From JADFUS01 sp036653215 (lineage in GTDB: Bacteria > Bacteroidota > Bacteroidia > Bacteroidales > Rikenellaceae), in assembly GCA_036653215.1 (NCBI GenBank), contig JAVVUK010000022.1, positions 1-20,913 of the forward strand: a stretch of 20,913 bases of DNA, written 5' to 3'. Shown piece after piece: positions 7,913 through 14,278 of the stretch. How positions within the stretch are numbered: position 1 is the first letter of the stretch; every line of letters begins with the position of its first letter. Both the position numbers and the translations under genes were made by a program. A model generated the notes under the pieces. It was not told the DNA's origin and ran no database searches. It was given only the letters and a program-made list of their open reading frames with translations.

Positions 7913-9565
7913 ATGAAAAAATTATTTAAAGTCCTATTGTGGACATTAGTCGGGATCGTGGCATTGCCAATAATAATGATGTGTTATCTATATCTTAGTG
8001 CTGATATGGGTGAGCCCGAACTTTCGTTTGATCCAACAAAATATGTTGCAGTTAACAAATCGGACACTCTTGTTTGTGGAAATTCTTATATGAGATATGA
8101 CAGTTGTGGACTATGGGAATTATATGTAGTCGACTCTGGAGAGGTTCGTGGGGCGAAACAAGGAGTTTTGACAAAAGGGCTTATGAAATATCAAGAAGAT
8201 GTATTTATAAACCAGATACGTAACATAATTCCTTCAGATAGTTATCTAAGTTTCTTAAGGACTTTTATTATTATTTTTAATAGGAATTTGGGGAGGGATA
8301 TTCCTTTAGAATATAGACAAGAAATAGCATCTATGTCTCAATATTGCACCCATGAATACGATGCAATAGGCACACCTTACGAGCGACAATTAAATTATCA
8401 TGCCGCACACGATATAGGTCATACGATGCAACAGTATATGTTAGTAGGGTGTAGCTCTTTTGGAGTGTGGGGCAAGCTGGCACAAGATAGTTCTATGGTG
8501 GTGGGAAGGAACTTCGATTTTTATGTAGGAGATGATTTTGCAAAAAACAAATTAATGACATTTGCTGTTCCTGATAATGGTTATCGTTATGCGAGTATTG
8601 GTTGGGCTGGAATGGTCGGTGTGCTTTCGGGGATGAACGAATGTGGCTTGACAGTTACTATTAATGCGGCAAAAGGAGCTATTCCAACCTCTGCGGCAAT
8701 ACCAATCTCTATTTTAACAAGAGAGATTTTACAATATGCCTCTAACATAAAAGAGGCATACGAGATAGCCTTGTCTCGCAAAACATTTGTTAGCGAGTCT
8801 ATATTGGTAGGTTCAACAAAAGATAACAAATGTGCGATAATCGAAAAGACTCCTCAAAGGACTGAATTATATTTCTCAGAGAAAGAGATGATAATATGTA
8901 CCAATCATTTTCAATCTGAAGCGTTTATGACGGATAGTTATAATGTCGAAAACATTGAAAATAGCGATAGTAAATATAGATATGACCGACTTGAAGAATT
9001 ATTACAACAACATAAACAGATAAGCTATACCTCAGCGGTGGAAATTCTAAGAAACAGGTTTGGGAAAGGCGGAACAGACATAGGTATCGGCAATGAGATG
9101 TCTTTAAACCAATCAATAGCTCATCACTCGGTTGTCTTTATGCCAAAGGAGAAACTCATGTGGGTATCTACATCACCTTGGCAATCAGGAACAATGGTTT
9201 GTTATGACCTAAAAGGCTTTTTTGAAGGCACGTCTAAACCTTATTGTAAATTAGATATGGAGATAGCCGAAGATTCTTCTTTTATAAGACACGACTATCC
9301 GTTATTAATAAAATATCGCAAATGTGTAAAAGAGATAAATGATGCTATAAAACATAATGAAAAATTAAGTGTAGGATATATCAATAATTTCCTTGCTCTT
9401 AACGAACATCACTACTACACCTATCGTATCATAGGCGATTATTATGCCGCTATGACAGAGGATGCAAAAGCTATCGAAATGTATAAACGCTCGTTAAATT
9501 GCGCTATTCCATATAAAAATGAACAAGAAGAGATTGAGAAACTCATAATCAAACTTAGAAAATGA
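7913..9565 (+). CDS. Membrane-anchored C45-family autoproteolytic acyltransferase/hydrolase (penicillin acyltransferase-like)
   Basis: This 550-residue protein begins with a membrane anchor (about residues 3-28, no lipobox), which places the rest outside the cytoplasmic membrane. The body is an Ntn-hydrolase of the C45 / acyl-CoA:6-aminopenicillanate acyltransferase type. Gly179-Cys180 (VGCSSFGVWG) is the expected self-cleavage site that frees the nucleophilic Cys. It is followed by VVGRNFDFY, the GLTVTINAAKG segment and SIAHHSVVFMP, all family landmarks. Residues about 515-548 look like a single TPR-type helix pair. Family members form or break amide bonds. In aryl polyene/flexirubin clusters this enzyme could transfer an acyl group to an amine or ester of the pigment lipid (inference). 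The stop overlaps the next start by 4 bases (ATGA), so the two are translationally coupled. Confidence 0.87.
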   Translation: MKKLFKVLLWTLVGIVALPIIMMCYLYLSADMGEPELSFDPTKYVAVNKSDTLVCGNSYMRYDSCGLWELYVVDSGEVRGAKQGVLTKGLMKYQEDVFINQIRNIIPSDSYLSFLRTFIIIFNRNLGRDIPLEYRQEIASMSQYCTHEYDAIGTPYERQLNYHAAHDIGHTMQQYMLVGCSSFGVWGKLAQDSSMVVGRNFDFYVGDDFAKNKLMTFAVPDNGYRYASIGWAGMVGVLSGMNECGLTVTINAAKGAIPTSAAIPISILTREILQYASNIKEAYEIALSRKTFVSESILVGSTKDNKCAIIEKTPQRTELYFSEKEMIICTNHFQSEAFMTDSYNVENIENSDSKYRYDRLEELLQQHKQISYTSAVEILRNRFGKGGTDIGIGNEMSLNQSIAHHSVVFMPKEKLMWVSTSPWQSGTMVCYDLKGFFEGTSKPYCKLDMEIAEDSSFIRHDYPLLIKYRKCVKEINDAIKHNEKLSVGYINNFLALNEHHYYTYRIIGDYYAAMTEDAKAIEMYKRSLNCAIPYKNEQEEIEKLIIKLRK

Positions 9566-10857
9566 TACAAGATCCTAAAATACAATTTTCAGAGATAGAC
9601 TCTATACGTTTATTTCAAAATCAGCGTCTCAGAGAAGAGATAACCTATATATCTCAATACTCACCATTCTATAAACGGATGTTTCAGCGTTTATCTATAA
9701 ATCCACAATCTATACTCTCAGTTGATGACTTGCAAAAATTGCCTGTAACAACAAAGGAAGATCTGCAACTTTATAACAAGGAGTTTATGGCAGTATCTCC
9801 CAATGAAATAGTCGATTATGTTACTACGTCAGGCACATTGGGCGATCCCGTAACCTTTGCATTAACAGAAGCAGACCTTTGCCGATTGGCATATAACGAA
9901 GCCCTCTCTTTCACTACTGCTGGGTGTCACTCAGACGATATCTTGCAACTCATGACCACCATAGATAAGCGTTTTATGGCAGGATTAGCCTATTTCCTTG
10001 GGGCACGAGAGCTTGGTTGCGGAGTGGTACGTGTCGGAAATGGCATACCTGAGTTGCAATGGGACACCATAAAAAGGATAAATCCAACAGGTTGCATTGT
10101 TGTACCATCGTTTTTAACTAAGTTGATAGAATTTGCAAAGAATAATAATATAAACTATCATTCATCATCGCTTAAAAGAGCTATATGTATTGGAGAGTCT
10201 TTGAGAAGCCCCGATGGGAAATATAACGCTCTCGGTACAAAATTGGCAAATGAATGGCCTGAATTAGAATTATTCTCTACCTATGCTTCAACTGAGATGC
10301 AAAGTTCATTCACAGAATGTGAAAACCATTGTGGCGGACACGTTCCCATTGACTTAATAATTGTGGAACTGCTTGACGATGACAATAAGCCTGTCGTGGA
10401 TGGCGTTGCCGGAGAGGTTACAATAACAACACTTGGAGTAAAGGGAATGCCTCTATTGCGTTTTAAAACAGGGGATATGTGTATCGGAGACAATAAGCCT
10501 TGCTTGTGTGGCAGAAACACAATGCGACTTAGCTCTGTGATCGGACGTAGAGGTCAAATGATAAAATACAAAGGAACGACCCTATATCCATCGGCATTAT
10601 ATGACATATTAGATAATGTCCCTGAAGTTAAAAACTATATCATAGAGGTCTATACCGGTGAATTAGGAACCGATCAAATAGTGATAAGGGTTGGCAGTAA
10701 CCGTAATGACGAACATTTTGAGAAGGAACTTAAAGACTTGTTCCGATCTAAGGTTAGGGTTGCTCCAGAGATTTGTTTTGAACAAATAGATTATGTCGCA
10801 AAAAAACAAATGCCTGCAATTAGTAGAAAACAAATAAAATTTGTAGATTTGCGTTAA
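9562..10857 (+). CDS. Phenylacetate-CoA ligase-like (PaaK family) AMP-forming aryl-acid ligase
   Basis: This 431-residue adenylating enzyme carries the P-loop-like TSGTLGDP motif (residues 89-96), the adenine-binding STYASTE block, the FKTGD motif, and the VIGRRGQM hinge before a small C-terminal domain. A Cys/His pair (CENHCGG) and a later CLCGR fit the zinc site common in PaaK-type ligases. Such enzymes couple an aromatic carboxylate to CoA or a carrier protein using ATP. In this operon it most likely activates the aryl starter unit, for example a hydroxybenzoate or hydroxycinnamate, for polyene synthesis. The exact acid is not predictable here. It overlaps the C45 gene by 4 bases, and the next gene begins 21 bases after its stop. 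Confidence 0.88.
   Translation: MIQDPKIQFSEIDSIRLFQNQRLREEITYISQYSPFYKRMFQRLSINPQSILSVDDLQKLPVTTKEDLQLYNKEFMAVSPNEIVDYVTTSGTLGDPVTFALTEADLCRLAYNEALSFTTAGCHSDDILQLMTTIDKRFMAGLAYFLGARELGCGVVRVGNGIPELQWDTIKRINPTGCIVVPSFLTKLIEFAKNNNINYHSSSLKRAICIGESLRSPDGKYNALGTKLANEWPELELFSTYASTEMQSSFTECENHCGGHVPIDLIIVELLDDDNKPVVDGVAGEVTITTLGVKGMPLLRFKTGDMCIGDNKPCLCGRNTMRLSSVIGRRGQMIKYKGTTLYPSALYDILDNVPEVKNYIIEVYTGELGTDQIVIRVGSNRNDEHFEKELKDLFRSKVRVAPEICFEQIDYVAKKQMPAISRKQIKFVDLR
10844..10851 (+). promoter_or_regulatory. Possible internal -7 box (TAGATTTG) before the 184-residue secreted protein gene
   Basis: TAGATTTG fits the Bacteroidota -7 consensus TAnnTTTG and would start transcription about 20 bases before the ATG at 10879. 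No TTTG is seen at the -33 position, and the box lies in the last codons of the ligase gene. It could easily be chance in this AT-rich DNA. Confidence 0.25.
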
Positions 10858-10878
10858 ACAAAATTAAAAACTAAGAAT

Positions 10879-11433
10879 ATGAAAAAATTACTAACTGTCG
10901 TAATGATGCTTGCCATTGTATCCGTTTGTGCAGCTCAAGGCAAAAGCAAAACAGAAAAAGTTAAAGTTGACTTTTATGGCATTGATTTTACAGATGTTAA
11001 CGTTATTGGTGCAAATGAAACGAGCGAGAAGTTTATTGATGCTTTTGAACAAATAAACGGATTGTTCTTTTCCGAAGCAAGTAAATATAACGTAGCTGAA
11101 TTTTTTAATTTAGAAGTAGCCTCAACCGATACCGAAACTGCTACTGATCAATTGGACTCTCTTCAAAATGTAAAATTCAAAAACCAGAAACACAGCAATG
11201 TAGATATAAATAAAATTGTTGCCGCATATCCTGAAAGTGACATAAATGGCTTTCTGATTATAGCTAAGGAGCTTAATAAAGGCGCAAACACAGGGACATT
11301 TATCGCTGTCATGTTTAATGGACAAACGAAACAAATCTTATCACAAAAAGAATTTACAGGTAAGGCTCACGGCTTTGGCTTAAGGAACTTTTGGGCTGGT
11401 TCTTTCTATGATGGCATGAAAAGGATGAAATAA
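10879..11433 (+). CDS. Secreted protein of unknown function, last gene of the operon
   Basis: This 184-residue protein has a clear signal peptide: MKK, a hydrophobic core LLTVVMMLAIVSV, and cleavage near CAAQ at about residue 20. The mature part is acidic to neutral with alternating beta-strand pattern. It has a YGIDF segment early, a middle stretch rich in Asp/Thr (about 78-100), and a C-terminal GFGLRNFWAGSFYDGM block that looks conserved-type because of its Gly and aromatic density. I do not recognise a named family. The position, 21 bases behind the ligase and before a hairpin, suggests it belongs to the pigment operon, perhaps as a periplasmic accessory. No lipobox and no predicted membrane segments besides the signal are visible. 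Confidence 0.8.
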   Translation: MKKLLTVVMMLAIVSVCAAQGKSKTEKVKVDFYGIDFTDVNVIGANETSEKFIDAFEQINGLFFSEASKYNVAEFFNLEVASTDTETATDQLDSLQNVKFKNQKHSNVDINKIVAAYPESDINGFLIIAKELNKGANTGTFIAVMFNGQTKQILSQKEFTGKAHGFGLRNFWAGSFYDGMKRMK

Positions 11434-11441
11434 GGAATAAG

Positions 11442-11456
11442 TAGTATGGCATACTA
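11442..11456. repeat. 15-bp near-perfect palindrome, operator-like
   Basis: The half sites TAGTATG and CATACTA are exact reverse complements separated by one base. The single-base centre is too short for an RNA loop, so a protein-binding site on DNA is more likely than a terminator. It sits in the short gap between the operon end and the serine hydrolase gene. No regulator gene is nearby to match it with. Confidence 0.45.
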
Positions 11457-11464
11457 TTAGCATT

Positions 11465-11498
11465 AAAGTGTTTCAAAGGCATAACTTTGAAACACTTT
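11465..11498 (+). terminator. Hairpin with T-run after the pigment operon (intrinsic-terminator-like)
   Basis: The arms AAAGTGTTTCAAA (11465-11477) and TTTGAAACACTTT (11486-11498) pair perfectly over 13 bp with an 8-base loop. T residues continue after the right arm. It lies 31 bases after the stop at 11433, so it likely ends the operon. The stem is AT-rich, which weakens it. The right arm also contains the proposed TTG start of the next gene and a TAACTTTG box. Confidence 0.6.
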
Positions 11499-12509
11499 TT
11501 GTTTATATTTATATTGCTGTTGCAAGCTTGCGGCACGCTGTGGCGTGGAACGATATATAACAGCCCCAACGTTGGAGATAGTAAACATTTCCACGCATAC
11601 GAATTTACATCTAACATCTCAAACCCTTATCATATAATCAAAAAGATGGGGATTGTTAATTCTATTGATCTTGTAAAATCAAAAACAGACTATCTAATTA
11701 AGTTTGAGAATGATACTTTATTTTTATTATATGGTGACGAAAACGCTATTGACAAGCCGTATGAACTATTCTCAATTAGCAAATCGGTCATCAATTTATT
11801 ATTAGGGATTGCCATTAACGAGGGACTCATAGGCTCCGTCGACGACAATATAAACTCTTATATTACAAGCATAGACAAGAGTCTTTCATCCACCACAATT
11901 AGAGAATTACTCCAGATGCGTAGTGGGATAAATAACAATTTCTATTTGCAAGCTATCTTCTATTATGGCACTAATCTAAAATGGAGCATTACACAGATAA
12001 AAGTCAACAAATCGAATGTCGGCATCTTTCAATACTCCGATTGCTCAACCCAATTATTGGCGTTCATCATAGAAAATGTAACACACAAAACTATCGAAGA
12101 ATATTTTCATGAGAAATTATGGGTTCCTCTTGAGATGGTGGGGCGTGGCAGTTGGACATGGGATTCAAAAAAGCATAAAAATGCCAGAGCCTTCTGTGGG
12201 CTCAGCCTACCACCTATAAACCTTATTAAGATTGCTAACCTTGTAATTAACAATGGCATATATAATGACAAAATCATCATCCCGACAAGTTGGATAGATT
12301 TCATTTCCATAGTGTCAATCAAAGAGCCTAATTATATAGATGGGCACTATTATAACTATCATTGGCGATGTCTTGACGACAACATCCTTTACGCAAAAGG
12401 TTTACGAGGACAATATCTATTTATCAATCGGAAACAAGGCTCTATCTATCTCCGACTTGGCAGATCGGAGAGCAAAATAAATTGGCTACAACTCTTCACA
12501 CACGGATAA
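11487..12509 (+). CDS. Serine hydrolase lipoprotein, class C beta-lactamase fold
   Basis: This 340-residue protein is predicted to be a lipoprotein. After a TTG start come Lys-2, a hydrophobic core and the lipobox LLQAC with Cys15. The enzyme part has the SxxK nucleophile motif S96-I-S-K99 with the usual following helix (GIAINEGLI), the Tyr-Ser pair at Y183-S184 of the second motif, the EKLWVPLEM segment, and a C-terminal GLRGQY block where this family has its KTG-like element. Relatives include esterases, D-amino-peptidases and 6-aminohexanoate-dimer hydrolases, so the substrate is open. No ATG or GTG lies upstream in frame before the stop at 11442-11444. TTG at 11487 is therefore the only start that gives a full signal peptide. 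The start may be a true rare codon or a damaged ATG. Confidence 0.8.
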   Translation: MKHFLFIFILLLQACGTLWRGTIYNSPNVGDSKHFHAYEFTSNISNPYHIIKKMGIVNSIDLVKSKTDYLIKFENDTLFLLYGDENAIDKPYELFSISKSVINLLLGIAINEGLIGSVDDNINSYITSIDKSLSSTTIRELLQMRSGINNNFYLQAIFYYGTNLKWSITQIKVNKSNVGIFQYSDCSTQLLAFIIENVTHKTIEEYFHEKLWVPLEMVGRGSWTWDSKKHKNARAFCGLSLPPINLIKIANLVINNGIYNDKIIIPTSWIDFISIVSIKEPNYIDGHYYNYHWRCLDDNILYAKGLRGQYLFINRKQGSIYLRLGRSESKINWLQLFTHG

Positions 12510-12734
12510 TTAGGCTATTTGCCATATGGTATATGGATTATATGTTGGTTCATAAAACAAATAAGGCAGAGCCTTGTTATGCTCTGCCTTATTGCGCTTG
12601 CGGTCGTATACCTTTTTCGATTTGTGCACCCGTTTGAAACTAACAGGGTGGGCGTGATCTTCAATCTCCGCCTCCCGGCTCCCTTTACGAGAAGCCTTGA
12701 TGTAATCAAGCTCTTTGGTTTTCATCTTTTTCAT
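12510..12734 (-). CDS. Small, very basic protein of unknown function
   Basis: The minus-strand frame gives 74 residues starting at the ATG complementary to 12732-12734 (MKKMKTKELDYIK). A second in-frame ATG lies at 12723-12725. The first 60 residues are rich in Lys, Arg and charged pairs (SRKGSREAEIEDH, HKSKKVYDRKRNK) and end in a hydrophobic ALPYLF. No signal peptide or membrane segment is present. From memory it resembles short basic hypothetical proteins common in Bacteroidales, but I cannot confirm this here. The stop abuts the stop of the convergent hydrolase gene. The hairpin falls within codons for the last 25 or so residues, so the tail after ALPYLF may be less constrained. The upstream region is lost in the N run 5 bases away, so an earlier start cannot be excluded. 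Confidence 0.6.
   Translation of the reverse strand: MKKMKTKELDYIKASRKGSREAEIEDHAHPVSFKRVHKSKKVYDRKRNKAEHNKALPYLFYEPTYNPYTIWQIA
12560..12593 (-). terminator. Perfect 13-bp hairpin between convergent genes
   Basis: Arms AATAAGGCAGAGC (12560-12572) and GCTCTGCCTTATT (12581-12593) pair exactly with an 8-base loop. On the minus strand the hairpin is followed by T-rich sequence (TGTTTTA). On the plus strand the T-run is short. It may end both the plus-strand hydrolase transcript (stop 51 bases before) and the minus-strand small gene, whose last codons it covers. Confidence 0.6.
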
Positions 12735-12738
12735 ATAG

Positions 12739-12838
12739 NNNNNNNNNNNNNNNNNNNNNNNNNNNNNNNNNNNNNNNNNNNNNNNNNNNNNNNNNNNNNN
12801 NNNNNNNNNNNNNNNNNNNNNNNNNNNNNNNNNNNNNN
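12739..12838. other. Assembly gap (100 Ns)
   Basis: Exactly 100 unknown bases. A round 100 is the usual placeholder for a scaffold gap of unknown size, so real distance and even adjacency of the flanks are uncertain. Any reading frame drawn through it is meaningless. Confidence 0.98.
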
Positions 12839-12839
12839 T

Positions 12840-12923
12840 ATAAATCATTATCAGCTGGATATCGGTAATCTGGAGAATTTCCATATCCAAAAAATCTACA
12901 TTGACGGAATTGAAAAAACATAA
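12840..12923 (+). CDS. Possible C-terminal fragment of a gene lost in the gap
   Basis: Right of the gap one plus-strand frame stays open for 27 residues and stops at 12921-12923. It reads as plausible protein (YQLDIGNLENFHIQKIYIDG) with codon choice like the neighbours. The piece is too short to assign, and a chance open frame cannot be ruled out. The remainder to 13092 (about 170 bases) holds only the promoter of the next gene. Confidence 0.35.
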   Translation: MNHYQLDIGNLENFHIQKIYIDGIEKT

Positions 12924-12975
12924 GAAAAAGGGCTATTTAGTTATACTATTTTTAATTAGATATAAAAAATAATAG

Positions 12976-12983
12976 TACCTTTG
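12976..12983 (+). promoter_or_regulatory. -7 box TACCTTTG for the DUF3575 gene
   Basis: An exact match to the Bacteroidota -7 element TAnnTTTG. No clear TTTG occurs at -33, where the DNA is an A/T run. Transcription would begin about 100 bases before the ATG at 13093, leaving a long untranslated leader. Confidence 0.5.
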
Positions 12984-13092
12984 TCGTATCCTATAAGCTA
13001 CATAAAATAAAATATATTATAGCTTGTTAGGTTACAGTTGGATTCTCTTATCTGTATGTATAGGCTGTTTATTAACCCTTTAATAAAAAATT

Positions 13093-14139
13093 ATGAAAAA
13101 GAAATTGATTACCATATTGTTTTTGCTCTTTATGGTTATTGGTTCAAGTTATGCAGGGAGCACCAGAGAACGAGCGCAATTTCGTTTCGTGGCTGGCAAG
13201 GATATGTTATTTTCGCCTTGGGGTGGAAATGGAGAGAACTTAAAGCACCTCACAGAGTTTATAAATGCTAATAAAGAAGTTATAACCTCTGGTGCTACAA
13301 CTATTAATGTCAACGGCTATTGTGCAAGCATTGGTTCTACTGCCGAGCGTTTAAAACGTGTTAGGATTATGAGTAACCGTGTGAAAAGTGCGCTTATTGA
13401 GAGTTGTGGAGTTATAGAGTCTAATTTTACAACCAAAAATGTTGCTACCGCTTATAACGAATATCGCAACATGGTGATTGTAGATATCACTCTTCCAGAG
13501 CCTAAAGTTGAAGCCGTAAAAGAAGAGCCTAAAGTTGAAACAGTAAAAGAAGAGCCTAAAGAACAAACTAAAGCTGACACTATTGTGGAACAGCCACAAG
13601 AAGAGCTTGTTGGTCTTATACAAGACCCTATCGTTAAACCTAAAAATCAACAAGCAGGATTAAACCTACGTACTAACTTATTGATGTGGGCTGCGCTTAC
13701 TCCTAACATTGGTTTAGAGTGGCGTATCACTGATGGATTTGGTTTGAAAGTCGATGGAGGTTGGAGCGGATGGGAATTTGACAATAACAATAAAGTCTAT
13801 AAAAATTGGTATGTAAATCCTGAGGTTCGTTGGTATATGTTAAACGCAAAACGTTTTTACTTAGGTCTTGGTGCAACTATTGGCAAGGCTGATATAAGAT
13901 TGTCTGACACAGGTTATAAAGGTGACATCTATGGTGGTGGAGTAACAGTAGGTTACCAAGTGCCTATGGGTAAATGTTTCTCTTGGGATTTTAACTTAGG
14001 ATTAGGCTATGCCCGATTTAACTACGACACCTTTAACGTAATTAACGGTGAACGAGTTTACAAAAACAGAGACTGTTCTAAAAACACATTTTCCCCTACA
14101 CAAGCGGGCGTACATTTTGTATGGCATATCGGTAAGTAA
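13093..14139 (+). CDS. Secreted OmpA-like / DUF3575 protein
   Basis: This 348-residue protein has a signal peptide (MKKK, Leu/Ile core, cleavage near SSYAG, residue 21-22). Residues about 27-135 look like a degenerate OmpA-type periplasmic domain (INVNGYCASIGS, then AERLKRVRIMSNRVKSAL). A charged linker at about 136-185 has EPKVE/VKEEP repeats. Residues about 190-348 match DUF3575, a Bacteroidales outer-membrane beta-barrel-like family, with the NLLMWAALTPNIGLEW opening and Gly/aromatic alternation to the end. DUF3575 proteins are often linked to cell-surface or fimbria-associated loci. The order here, periplasmic domain first and barrel last, would tie the outer membrane to peptidoglycan (inference). 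It stands alone between its promoter and a terminator. Confidence 0.85.
   Translation: MKKKLITILFLLFMVIGSSYAGSTRERAQFRFVAGKDMLFSPWGGNGENLKHLTEFINANKEVITSGATTINVNGYCASIGSTAERLKRVRIMSNRVKSALIESCGVIESNFTTKNVATAYNEYRNMVIVDITLPEPKVEAVKEEPKVETVKEEPKEQTKADTIVEQPQEELVGLIQDPIVKPKNQQAGLNLRTNLLMWAALTPNIGLEWRITDGFGLKVDGGWSGWEFDNNNKVYKNWYVNPEVRWYMLNAKRFYLGLGATIGKADIRLSDTGYKGDIYGGGVTVGYQVPMGKCFSWDFNLGLGYARFNYDTFNVINGERVYKNRDCSKNTFSPTQAGVHFVWHIGK
13501..13554 (+). repeat. Two tandem 27-bp repeats coding the EPKVE linker
   Basis: Units 13501-13527 and 13528-13554 match at 25 of 27 bases. A third partial unit starts at 13555 (CCTAAAGAA). They encode PKVEAVKEE, PKVETVKEE and PKEQ. The copy number is likely to vary between strains by slippage without breaking the frame. 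Confidence 0.85.
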
Positions 14140-14164
14140 CACGAAAGGTACTATATAATATATT

Positions 14165-14204
14165 GGCAGCCATAGACTCGAAAAAGTTTATGGTTGCCTT
14201 TTTT
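14165..14204 (+). terminator. Intrinsic terminator after the DUF3575 gene
   Basis: Arms GGCAGCCATAGAC and GTTTATGGTTGCC pair over 13 bp, using G-U pairs at two places, around a short A-rich loop. Six T residues follow (14199-14204). It is 25 bases after the stop at 14139. Confidence 0.85.
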
Positions 14205-14253
14205 ATGATTATAACCTTATAATATTAGGTGTGTTTTATAAAATAATTGTCAC

Positions 14254-14261
14254 TAACTTTG
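14254..14261 (+). promoter_or_regulatory. -7 box TAACTTTG before the deaminase gene
   Basis: An exact TAnnTTTG match placed 17 bases before the ATG at 14279, which leaves a short leader of about 10 bases. The -33 region has only a loose TGTTTT. The location supports use of the ATG at 14279 instead of later ones. Confidence 0.5.
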
Positions 14262-14278
14262 TTTAAAATTAAGAAAGT

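Noticed and set aside
12515..12709. Minus-strand frame of 64 residues
   Set aside because: It overlaps the small basic gene in another frame. Composition is random-looking, with no recognisable motif.
12519..12923. Plus-strand frame of 134 residues running through the Ns
   Set aside because: It passes through 100 unknown bases and its left half is antisense to the better-supported small basic gene. Only the last 27 residues were kept, as a low-confidence fragment.
11434..13092. Insertion sequence or prophage at the boundary zone
   Set aside because: No transposase, integrase, or flanking direct/inverted repeat pair was visible in the readable sequence. The gap could hide one, which is noted separately.
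13038..13271. Plus-strand frame of 77 residues before the DUF3575 gene
   Set aside because: It overlaps the signal peptide and first domain of the DUF3575 protein in another frame. The DUF3575 frame has a clear signal peptide and domains.
13501..13560. Short direct repeats considered as a CRISPR-like array
   Set aside because: The units are contiguous without spacers and in frame with the protein linker, so they are coding repeats. No CRISPR array was seen in the window.
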